NCBI GenBank assembly: GCA_947044365.1
Contig: OX345639.1
Coordinates: forward strand, 5,653,444-5,717,443
Source of the DNA: Petrosia ficiformis
Taxonomy: Eukaryota; Porifera; Demospongiae; Haplosclerida; Petrosiidae
Length of the DNA stretch: 64,000 nucleotides
Direction: 5' to 3'
Below, one piece after another: positions 34,201-52,560 of this stretch. Each line of letters begins with the position of its first letter. The stretch's first letter is position 1. Under the pieces are notes generated by a model. It saw only the letters and a list, made by a program, of their open reading frames with translations, made no database searches and was not told the DNA's origin. The position numbers were made by a program, and so were the translations under genes.

Positions 34201-34985
34201 TGGGATTTGTATGCAATTCTGCAAATTTTAGTTGTATATCACAATAATGAGTTATAGTGTTATAGAATACAAAAGTTCGAAAAGTGTTTTAGTTAACTAA
34301 AACAATTAACACTAAAAACACTTTGAAGTATGAGATTTGTTAACATGATGGGTTATACATGTACACCTCAGTCTCAGTTACTAGAACATTAATTGACCTT
34401 GATATATAACCTTATCAAACATACTGGTCATTGAGGGTTTCACCATAACTTCTATGTGTAAAATATGGTACATGTGTTAGGACTTCAAATTGTTTAGGAT
34501 GTTTTCTTCGTAATTCTTCCACTACAGGATAAGTATCAACAAGAACACTTTCTCCACCTTCATCAAACCTACATGATAAAGAACAAATCACACCCATGAT
34601 GACATCATTAGTGAACGAAGCATACATAACTGAAATTATTATATAAATCAAGTTTTTGGGAAAAAAATTGATCAAATAAACTATATTAACTTGAGACAAA
34701 AGAGCACTTGTATTCCAGGAGGAGATTCAAAGTAATTTTGATCCATGTGAAAAATAAGTTCAGCATCAGAATAAGCAGCATCACAAGCATTCTCTACAGT
34801 AATAACATCAAAAACCTGTATATTTAATGTGACATGATAACTTTTAATTAATCCATAATAGACAAACGATTTTTATGAAAGATGAGGATATGACTTCCAA
34901 GCTTATCACCATGAACTTGGGGATCAGCTATCTTCTCACATACCTTATAAAGTAAAAACACAAAGGTCAATGATATGAAGTATGA

Positions 34986-36385
34986 AGCACTACACAAAAC
35001 GAGCGCTGTTGGGATGGGACCCTCACCTACGTGGCAAAACTATAATTTTTTCTAAATATAATATGCCAAGGTTATTACAATTGTATATCATTGCTCATTT
35101 GTCTGGTCATATAATGTTTACTTTAGATGGTGTACTGTCATGTTAGTTTATATAATAGTATTATAACAGTTATACAAATCAAGGTTGTACTAGGGGGAGG
35201 GGTAGATGAAACTCCAATCAGTTTCTCTTGCAAGCTTCTTCCTGCATACAATCTGGTTCCAATCTGTATCGTTTGGAAGCCACACCCACCCAGGGGTATA
35301 ATTACAGGGCCTAAATGTTTTCACTGATAGTTTATTCGTGGGGAGGGGGCGGTGGGTGAGAAACTCTGGTAGGGTAACTGTAGTTGCTCTCTGAGAAAGA
35401 TCGGAGTTTGATAATGTCTAGAAAAGTAAATTTTATGGTTTCACTGAAAAGCTACAGAATTCAGCTTTCTTCAGCCTCTTGTAACTATAAAAGTGAAATG
35501 AATTTTCAGAAAACGGCTTTATGTGCTTTCTCAAAATGCATTGTACTTGGTGCATGCCATGATTGGTGGGCGTGGCTTTCGTGGTTTTGTACTTATCACT
35601 ATTGCAAAAATGGAGATTTTAGCCATATTTCCTCAATTACAGGACAAAATGAAGCTGATCAGAAGATATGAAGGTTGGTATTACACCAGGTTAGTGTCAT
35701 AATATAATATTCCATTTTGAAACTGATTGGAGTCGCATCCGCCTACTCCCTAGTACAACCTTAAGTTACTTACTTATTACTTTGTAACTGAAAGATTTTA
35801 GTATCATTATACTAGTCTCTTCTTTGTCTATGCTATAAGTCTTACATTTTAGTCTCTGTTTTATTTTAAAGAAAAAAAGATCCTCAATGAGTCCTGTGAA
35901 ACGTTCTACAAAGAGAGGTCCTCAAAATTGCCGAGAAAACAAATGTTGCGAGTTGTGTGCACAGCCCATGACTTGAAAATTTGAAATAGGCGGAGCTAGA
36001 AAGTAATGGAGAATGCTTGGAGCCAGTGCTCGATGTTGTAGCTACCACTACCCCAATTTTGTTTGCTTTGATGTAGTGCTTTGTTAGCGATAGCCATGAT
36101 ACAGGAGTAGTTATGTTTTGATGTGTCCAGATGTCCCCAAGAGTCTTCTCAAGTCTGGAAACAGTAACAGTGAGTTAAAAAATTGTGATAACTTTATAAC
36201 CGCAGGGTTTTAGCAAAAGCCTCTTGTTACTTTTGATCCTTGTATAATTTGAAGTCTGCCAATAGCTCGTTGAAGCCACCAATGTTCATAGTTTTCCAAA
36301 ATTTTGTGAACACACACACACACTAACACACAATATGATTACCATACCCTTCCGCCTACGCTTCACGGCGAGGGTAATTACAAAG
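34986..36385. mobile_element. relative of the 1.5-kb foldback element, interrupted by a MITE
   Basis: The left part (aacgagcgctgttgggatgg, ctcacctacgtggcaaa) and right part (ttgtataatttgaagtctg, acccttccgcctacgcttca, cggcgagggtaatta) match one arm and the centre of the foldback at 43821-45333. The TTAA-type MITE copy 2 is nested inside. Strongly diverged. Confidence 0.6.
35183..35764. mobile_element. TTAA-flanked MITE, copy 2
   Basis: Same termini as copy 1 (ggttgtactagggggagggg ... ctccctagtacaacc). Right flank is TTAA (35761-35764); the left flank is TCAA, a one-base change. It contains a 95-residue frame shared with copy 3 that has no recognised domain. Confidence 0.75.
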
Positions 36386-36426
36386 TACCAATGACTCTTT
36401 AATTGACATGAATAGTATAGTATGTA

Positions 36427-36697
36427 CTAGTGTTGTTTTAGTTAACTATAACTATAACTAAAACCCCTTTTAGTAAGGCATTTTGACTTTTAGTTAATTA
36501 AACTATAACTAAAATTACAAGTCTACTGTAATACATGACTAATTGGCTAATAATGGGCACTTTTAGTTAGTTAACTAAAACCCTTTTAGTAAGCCTAATA
36601 TTGCTTTAGTTAATTAAACTATAACTAAACTAAAAGTTTGCGAAACCAGGCATACTATAAGAAAGTGGTCGCTATAGTCACACTAAAAAAACACTAG
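36427..36697. mobile_element. TIR element of the 'actataactaaaacc' family, best-bounded copy
   Basis: Begins ctagtgttgttttagtta and ends cactaaaaaaacactag. The adjacent 8-mers agtatgta and acgatgta agree at 6 of 8 positions, compatible with a decayed hAT-size duplication. In an intron of pseudogene F. Confidence 0.65.
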
Positions 36698-37115
36698 ACG
36701 ATGTACACAAATGGATTCATTCTATACCTTCACCATTTGTCCATCTATTGTTGGTACATTTTTCAATAGAGACATGCCAAAAAAATTGACTCGCTTCATC
36801 CATCTGTGAAGAAAAGTACATTTATAACATTATATATATACTATAAAATTACGATACCAGGATAACAGAAGTCAGTAACAACAGCAAGTAACAGTTTTGA
36901 TATAAAAATATTTGCAAAATGTCTTTTGTCTTTTTGTTATATAAAATAGCACTCCCATTAGTATCTATCTTACTCATAATATCCTTCATTACTGGATACT
37001 ACTTCATGATAGTCTGATATTGGCAGTGACTCAATAAAAATGATAGATGTAGGGATTGCAAAACCCCCCAAAATAGGCAAACAAGGTTGGGATGAATAAC
37101 ACAGGAGGTATAATC

Positions 37116-37548
37116 ACAAGGGTGTAGATAATGTGGGGGCTTTAGCCCCCCCAGATTTTCAGTGTGTTAATATGTACAAAGTTTTAAACATTTGATTAAA
37201 AAATAGTTACAAAACAACACAACACATGGTCACGTCATGCGTGACTCATTATCGATCATATTGTCCAAATATATGAATTCAACTACTATTACGCTAAATG
37301 AATTCATTACCAATTTGCAGCAAAGGAAGTGAGTTAGTTCTTGACTTATGAACATGCAGAGTCATACATGAGTTGAGACGAACTTGATCAGTAGTTGTAT
37401 TTTTATTCTACGTAATTCACAGCCACATGTGTGAACGAAAAGGGCATAACCCCGGTAGTGGGCGTGGCCTAAAAGATTTTTGCAATGCGCTCTCTGCGCG
37501 CCAGATACTTTCGCACACCCACTTTCTAAAAGTTATCTACACCCTTGT
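37116..37548. mobile_element. 433-bp MITE, 'acaagggtgtagata' termini
   Basis: acaagggtgtagataa at the left and ttatctacacccttgt at the right are perfect inverted repeats, flanked by aatc on both sides. In the exon 2-3 intron of pseudogene F. Confidence 0.75.
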
Positions 37549-38165
37549 AATCAAAGTCAAGTGCCAACAAAATTAAACAAATTACTTCCACATCTACTTT
37601 GTCTTGATGTACTTATGTAGGATCACCTCATTTTTTCGTCTTTCTTCATGAGTTCCAGGAGTAGTATAATCGTAATCCCTCAGCCAATCTATACCAAAAT
37701 CACATGAATGGTTTCCAGTGATAGATTTCCACTCTATCCTGATATTATCACCTGTATATAGCAAAGACACATGAAGTATGATACTTGCAACTATTCATTA
37801 CCTTCAACTTTTGCATTAGTGAGTTCCAGATCTACTAAATGACTGTGATGTACTATATTTTGCTGACTGTATGCTGGAAAACATTCTGGACATCTACAAT
37901 TGTGTCTCAACCAAACTCCATGATATCTTCTCTCTAGTTCTTCATCATTTTAGTTTCTTACCATCTTCACTAACCGAAACATTACATGATGAAGCCTGCA
38001 GGAATGAAGATAAAGTAGAGAATAGACGGAAATGTTGACAAACAGTCCTGACAATCGCCATGCATGTAAATATTATTGAAGGTGTGGCTACAGAGCTATC
38101 TGGGCGTTGTCATAAAAAATAATTCGCAAGCAACTTCTATCTCCTGTGGGTTTCTCTCCGCAATC

Positions 38166-38846
38166 ATGATTTCCAAGAGCTGGCTCCCACTTTTGACGCT
38201 GTTATGTTTTACTTCGTGTATTTATGCCCAAAATATCAGCAATAGAAGTAAGGATTGTCAGATTCGCTTCACAATAATTTAACATTATTTATCCCTTAGC
38301 TTGTGACAACGATGTGTGCCCTGCTTCACAGGAAGACACAGACGACGAAGGGAACATAAGAGATCAGTGCTGTCAACACATCGTATTTGTGGATGGATGT
38401 TGTAGTAATGACCAAAACAACTACCTAAGACTTATGTGAGTTTGAAATTCAGTTTTAAATTGATGATACCAAGATAATAAGTTATATGTAGTACTTGAAC
38501 CATGATATATGTACTAGTGTCATTTTAGTTAACTATAACTAAAACCCCAGCCATTGTGACTTTCAGTTAGCTCAAGTATAACTTGAAAATTGTCCAATAA
38601 TGGTTAGTTAATCAAGGAAACCATCATACTAGTGGTCATACTAAAACAACACTAAATTGCATAATAATAATAATTTAGCGAAAAAAAAATATTTCGATTC
38701 CATTGTCTGATATCAAGCTCATGTGGTTTCTGTTCTTTCTATATAGACGTGATGTCATCATTGGAGTCAGTGTGGGCGTGGCAGGGTTAATTGCCATCCT
38801 CGTTCTCATTTGCGTGTGTTGTTGTTGTTGTGTTTGCTGTGGTTAA
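38166..38846 (+). CDS. small six-cysteine single-pass membrane protein (STMC6/Shisa-like)
   Basis: Exons 38166-38247, 38300-38435 and 38747-38846, 105 residues. An N-terminal signal peptide (LPLLTLLCF core, cleavage near YAQ) is followed by an acidic ectodomain of about 45 residues with exactly six cysteines as C-x4-C...CC...CC. One transmembrane helix follows (VIIGVSVGVAGLIAILVLI), and the protein ends in a short tail with nine cysteines in 12 residues (CVCCCCCVCCG), likely palmitoylated. The spacing and topology match the single-transmembrane six-cysteine superfamily that includes Shisa, CYYR1 and WBP1/VOPP1, but it lacks a long proline-rich tail. An adaptor or receptor-trafficking role is possible, not shown. 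It starts 104 bp divergently from pseudogene F exon 1. Confidence 0.8.
38514..38654. mobile_element. short TIR element of the 'actataactaaaacc' family
   Basis: Begins ctagtgtcattttagttaac and ends actaaaacaacacta. Internally deleted relative to 36427-36697. Lies in intron 2 of the six-cysteine membrane protein gene. Confidence 0.6.
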
Positions 38847-41189
38847 ACGCCATCTATATAGTACTCACATGATAATCATGTGATGTCAAGAAAACAAGTA
38901 TTTTAATTTGTGATTCTTGTAGTATGTTTTACACTTTTACTTAAATTTAATTTAATATTACACAAAATATTTATATAATTAACTCCAGAATTATATCCGT
39001 ACTATAATTCCTTTTGTCTTTTAATTTAATGTTAGGACCAGAAGTAACTTTTTGTGTTATAGAAAATTTATTCCCTTATTTCAAATAATTAATTAAAAAG
39101 TAACAGGAAACATTTGACACTGATATACATCTCTTGCAAGCAGTAATATTATTCATACGTAGGGATGAAATTTTAGATGATGATTACTTCATTTAGAATC
39201 CTTACAGTTCAACTCTCATTACTGTGTTATGCCAACAATATTTACACATTTGTGTGTATATATATATATATAAATGCTAACTATTACAGTCTCCCAAATT
39301 CCAAACATCAAGGAAAGTTAAATTATCTACAGCTGTTAACCAAGCCAGCTAAATGTAACACTAAGGTGTATATATATATATATATAACAGAGGAATGTTC
39401 AAATTACTCAGTAAAGGTCATTCATGTTCAATATGACCTCAGAAAAATGTTCATAACTTTAGCTAGTTTGGATTCACCAATAATATTTGTACCTGCACCA
39501 TTTATCCTTCCTGTTGTTCTGTGCACGTGTATGTCAAATGTCAATCCATACATTCATTATTGAGTTGTAGTATAATCATGTATTAAACTTATGACATGTA
39601 GTATAATCATGTAGTATAATCATGTTATGACATTAAACTATATATTAGCATCATTTTGAGGTCATCGTGAATGTGAACAGACAATAGTTTCAATTTAAAT
39701 ACAAGCTAAGGGCTTCTATTCATGAAATGTCAGAAAGTCAAGCTGTTAATGAAATTGAGTACTCAAAATATGATTATCTATGTACACGTACAAACAAGAG
39801 TAAATTCCACACTTGGCTAATGTAATACATGCAAAACTAGTATTGTAATTTGTAACTTGAGTATGAATTATGAAGCACAGGACAACTCATAAAATTCCAT
39901 AATTTAAAGCTGAATAAATCACACTACTCCCACATTTTATGGCCCACAAATCCATCCTTGTGATTGCAGAGTGTAAATATACCTGTGTCACAAGCACATT
40001 GTTAGTTTTAATAATTATAATGACATAAAGATAACTATAAAGATATGGACTTCATATCATGTGGGCTTGGTCAATTATAGGTGTGTTGAGTGCATTGGAG
40101 CATGCAGTGTTACTCATTCAATCACCATGCTCACTATTCTATATTGTAATGCAATGATCTAGTGCATTAAAGCAAATCTTGATCCACTTATTTGCACTGG
40201 TCAAGGTGAAAGAGCAAGCGAATTTTACAATTACAAAGTTTCAGTGTAGTTGTAGTTCAGGCTAGGGGTCAACTGGAATATACAACACCTCATTAAAATT
40301 CATAGACACACCCCTTGATCCTAGGGTCTCTTGTCATTAGGGTTTTAGTCTGTCAAATTAAACCATTGCCACACTTACTTCTGGTGCTGTATACATATAT
40401 TCCAGTTCATCCCAGGCTAGTTTGCACACATGTTATCATATACTAACATACTTGATTTGAATGCAACACGGTTATTTATTTATTGATGAAAAAGTTATCA
40501 AAATTGAGAAGACAAAGTTATTGTGTAATGTATGTATCTATGTGAGTTGATGTTCTAATTTTATGCATGATCAATTTGTTTTGTTAGGCTCTTAAGAAAG
40601 GAATGATAACAAACCGAAGAATGACTTGATAACAAAAAAATGGACGAAGTTTGATGAGATGATACTGACTGATAGACACACAGACAGACATCGGAAGGAT
40701 CTATGAAATAGAGTGGGCGGTGTGAAGGAGGAGGATGAAGAAAAAGGGGAGGAATATGAGGGTTTAATGGTGAATAGGATAATCAGATAAGAATAAAAAC
40801 AAGAGTAGGGACACAACACATACAAAATGTGACCAAATTTGCAAAAAGGGACCGGAATATAATCTTGCTCAAACACTTCCTTTTCCACCATCTTGTACAG
40901 GAAGTCAATGAAATTTGATGTAAGCTTGCCAAAGATTCTTAGCTTCCTACACAAAAATGGCCAAATAACAGAGTTATTAAAGTTCAGTGTTTGATCAAAA
41001 TTAATCATGGGAAAGCACCAGTTATGGTAATTTGGTCATAAATGTGTTACAATACAAGCCAGGTGGTAAAAATGAGTTGTTTTCAGGTTGTACATGTATT
41101 TAAGAATCTGCACCGTCCACATAATTATTATCTCTAAACTTATAATAAAAGTGAAGCGCCATTAACTCACCAACTAAAATCCATGCCCA
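38847..41189. other. repeat-rich intergenic region, no convincing gene
   Basis: Contains the ~270-bp dispersed repeat at 39420-39690 with a small internal tandem duplication (tagtataatcatg, 39599-39624). The minus-strand frame at 40592-41008 is Ser/Phe/Leu-rich without domain features and probably belongs to the 3' UTR of the NOVA-like gene. Nothing else recognisable. Confidence 0.5.
39420..39690 (+). repeat. dispersed ~270-bp repeat
   Basis: Same family and order of words as 6403-6655 (cctcagaaaaatgttcataa, tgtcaatccatacattcatt, gtataatcatgtatta). Another copy in inverse orientation lies at 3362-3645. Confidence 0.65.
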
Positions 41190-42486
41190 CTAAATTAATC
41201 CTTGTTTACGATATGTCTCCTGTTCTCGAATAATATTCTGCATTACTATCAAGTGTGCAGCCTGAACAGACAAGATGGGACCAGTTATAGTCAGTTTACG
41301 ATTATATGTCCCAGGAATATAGTCACCCTTTCCCGAAAGCTGTAGCCTAGTGCCAGTTGACTGCATTACATCAGTTATAAGCTTCAGTCCAGTTCCTAGT
41401 ACAGAATTTACCATAACTTCCGGTATAGCAACTTCAAACGTGGAAAGAGTAGACCCAGGAATTGTGAGATTTACTCCATCTATCATGACCGGAGCGTAAC
41501 GAGAGAAGTAAGCACTATTCGTTGTAAGAGACTGAGAATACATGTATGTTAACATGGCATTAGCAAGACTTGGTTGATTAGCTGTTTCGGAGTTGGATGG
41601 TGGAGGAAAGCTCGTATTGTTAGAAGTACCGGTTGTTGAGCTTGGAAAAGATCCCAAGGAAGCGTATGTCTGTTGTTGTTGCTGCTGATGCAATACTGAC
41701 TGAATGAAGGATGAGTAGTCGGTCATCTGATTAGGTATTGCACTACTACTACTTGACAAAGAAGAGGTATGAGTAATTGTGGGATGAGATGGCGTGATAG
41801 TGTGAGATGAATACGATACAAGTCTCTTCCATTTTTCAGCTTCTGGGTCATGCAGAATACGTTCTAGAACATTCTGAAATGCAGCTAAGATGTATTCCGG
41901 ATTTTCGCTCATTATAATCATTGTTCGTTCAGGAAGTCCTCTTGTTTCGTCTTTGTTGGTAATCTGGATACGCACATTATAATCTTGTTGAATCATTTTC
42001 ACTGTGCCCCCAGATTTACCAATCACCATTCCTGAAGCTATGTTGGAAATAAGCATCTTTAGACTCTTGAGTAGTTCTTGATCGTATGAATGCTCTGAGG
42101 TTTTTATTTTGTCAAATATGCCTCTTACTGCTGCTACTATATTTGGAATATATCCAACAATTGTGCAGACACGATCTTGCGTTCCTGGATAGAGTTCTCG
42201 GCCAGGTGAAAATTTAACATTAGTTTGTGTTGAGTTCATCAAATTACTTATTTCAGCCCCATCTTTTCCTATAATCAGTCCAGCAACAAAACTTGGGAAC
42301 AACAATTTCGCAAATGTTTCTTTGGAATCTGTATTAATTGTATGTGTGAATACATCATCAAAAAATTATTAGAAGTTATTTCTTACCTCCAAGATCCATC
42401 CCTCCATCCAGTTTTGCCTTCTTTAGTGCCAGATCTACATCATCTTCTTCCAAATCTCTTTTGCTATGGGACAAACCTTCCGCCAT
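41190..42486 (-). CDS. Nova: NOVA-like RNA-binding protein with three KH domains
   Basis: Two exons: 42387-42486 and 41190-42328; 412 residues. KH1 (about 45-110) has the GxxG loop GKDG (LIIGKDGAEI), and the following LYPGTQDRVC is typical of NOVA/PCBP KH1. KH2 (about 125-190) has GKSG (MVIGKSGGTV). A Ser/Thr/Gln-rich linker with a six-Gln run separates KH3 (about 330-400), which ends YIPGTYNRKLTITG, very NOVA-like. KH3's loop reads GTGL instead of GKGG, so its RNA contact may be weakened. The acidic/basic N-terminus (KRDLEEDDVDLALKKAK) could include a nuclear localisation signal. NOVA proteins bind YCAY clusters and control alternative splicing. Single large main exon. It is transcribed divergently from UGP2 with 94 bp between start codons. 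Confidence 0.9.
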
Positions 42487-42580
42487 TTTCGCACGTGGAT
42501 AATTTAATAAAAAGGCGGGACGAGCGATTATAGTCACGTGACGTAACTGACGTTCTAATATATATACTAGCACATGGAAA
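42487..42580. promoter_or_regulatory. shared bidirectional promoter of NOVA-like gene and UGP2
   Basis: 94 bp between two divergent ATGs. It contains two CACGTG E-boxes (42492-42497 and within 42534-42546) and a CRE-like tgacgtaa overlapping the second, tcacgtgacgtaa. These match bHLH/bZIP-type sites by sequence only; use is inferred. Confidence 0.6.
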
Positions 42581-51467
<8,887 letters not shown>

Positions 51468-51583
51468 TGAGACAAAATTAATAATGAATTTGAAATTTAT
51501 ACTTTTTTTTTTAGTCATTTACAAAATTTGATATATAATTATTAGTGATTCTCAGGCTAGTAATCAAAAAAAAAACTCACTTC

Positions 51584-52417
51584 ATGGAAAAGTATTTTAA
51601 AAGAAAAAGAGGTTTTGAGGAGACTGAAGATGATGAAGAGACAACTTCAGAATCAAAAAAACTCAGACTACTCTCAGAAAATACATTGTGTAGACAAGAC
51701 ACTGATTCTAATTTTTCCCGTACACTATTCACTTGTGGAGAGCCTGAACCTATAATTTTTAATGTACAAGTGTTGAAAAAGTACACACGAGAGTCTCAAG
51801 GGCTTTGTGTTCATTATTATCCTAACTTTATCTCGACATCAGAAGCAAACTTTATTCTCAAACAATTAGAGGTGGAGTTATTACCATATTTGGAAAAGAG
51901 TCCAAATATTGTGAAACTTAGTGGTAAGACATTTACAATTCCTCGCAGACAAACTGCATTCGGGGACCCTGGCTTGACATATACATTCTCCGGTGTATCT
52001 GTATTAGCCAACACATGGGTACAATCTATCCAGAGGTTAAAGGTAACAATAGAAGCTGCTATAAAGGAAACATACAATTTTGTATTGGTTAATTATTACA
52101 GGAGTGGACTTGATCATATAGGAGAGCACAGAGATGACGAGAGAGAATTATGTCCAAATTCTTCTATTGCATCACTTTCCTTTGGACAAGAAAGAGACTT
52201 TGTTTTTCGACACAAAGACTCCCGTGGGAGTAATGCCACTCGTAAAGACATATCTCCAGTGAAGATCTGCTTGACTAATGGTAGTCTGTTGCTCATGTGT
52301 CCACCTACTAATAGTTCATGGTATCATTCACTACCTGTCAGGAAGAATGCAAGTGGCATAAGGATAAACCTAACCTTTCGGAAAATGAAGCCTCAAAATA
52401 ATGAGGCTTCAAAATAA
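51584..52417 (+). CDS. ALKBH2: AlkB homologue 2, DNA-repair dioxygenase
   Basis: Intronless, 277 residues from ATG 51584 (a 13-residue longer frame from 51545 opens with Lys-rich read-through and is less likely). ALKBH2 reverses 1-methyladenine and 3-methylcytosine in double-stranded DNA using Fe(II) and 2-oxoglutarate in the nucleus. Visible motifs: PRRQTAFGDPGLTYTFSG substrate/hairpin region, iron ligands His182 and Asp184 in GEHRDDE, His248 in WYHSLPV, and 2-oxoglutarate arginines 260 and 266 (RINLTFR). FVFRHKDSRG matches ALKBH2 more than ALKBH3. The N-terminus MEKYFKRKRG is basic like the PCNA-binding start of mammalian ALKBH2, but the strict APIM consensus is not met. It begins only 116 bp after the UGP2 stop on the same strand. 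Confidence 0.95.
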   Translation: MEKYFKRKRGFEETEDDEETTSESKKLRLLSENTLCRQDTDSNFSRTLFTCGEPEPIIFNVQVLKKYTRESQGLCVHYYPNFISTSEANFILKQLEVELLPYLEKSPNIVKLSGKTFTIPRRQTAFGDPGLTYTFSGVSVLANTWVQSIQRLKVTIEAAIKETYNFVLVNYYRSGLDHIGEHRDDERELCPNSSIASLSFGQERDFVFRHKDSRGSNATRKDISPVKICLTNGSLLLMCPPTNSSWYHSLPVRKNASGIRINLTFRKMKPQNNEASK

Positions 52418-52560
52418 TGAAACTTATTTTAAATAAAAACTATACACATTTTCATAATTCAAACATTAATTAACAGCACTGATGACCACATTAGCCACAC
52501 TAATAATAAAGTTCAAACATAAAAAAGTGATTAAAACACTTTTTGATTTTGTATAAATAG

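Larger units (their letters stand above)
32722..38061 (-). pseudogene. BBOX1/TMLHE-like copy F, multiply broken
   Basis: Recognisable exon matches: 37802-38061 (1), ~37632-37751 (2), 36974-~37032 (3), 36728-36803 (4), ~34910-34943 (5), 34691-34815 (6), 34425-34568 (7), ~33230-33290 (8), 33061-33138 region (10), 32890-33000 (11), 32722-32832 (12). Lesions: an 8-bp deletion in exon 1 near 37945 shifts frame right after KKLK; the exon 3 acceptor and the usual exon 5 donor are lost; 9 bp are missing from exon 7 (in frame); exon 8 lost its donor; exon 9 is deleted except its last bases; a 1-bp deletion in exon 11 near 32943 falls just before the active-site His codon. Five or more insertions inflate the introns. 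It cannot encode a working enzyme. It is closest to copy E in its 3' half. Confidence 0.9.

Noticed and set aside
35384..35671. 95-residue frame shared with 62023-62214
   Set aside because: Conserved only because both lie in copies of the same MITE; no start context, domain or conservation in copy 1. Not listed as a gene.
39177..39563. 128-residue plus-strand frame
   Set aside because: Runs through TA microsatellites and the ~270-bp dispersed repeat; composition is not protein-like.
40592..41008. 138-residue minus-strand frame downstream of the NOVA-like stop
   Set aside because: Ser/Phe-rich low-complexity composition, no domain, location fits the 3' UTR.
51817..52077. 86-residue minus-strand frame
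   Set aside because: Antisense shadow of ALKBH2.
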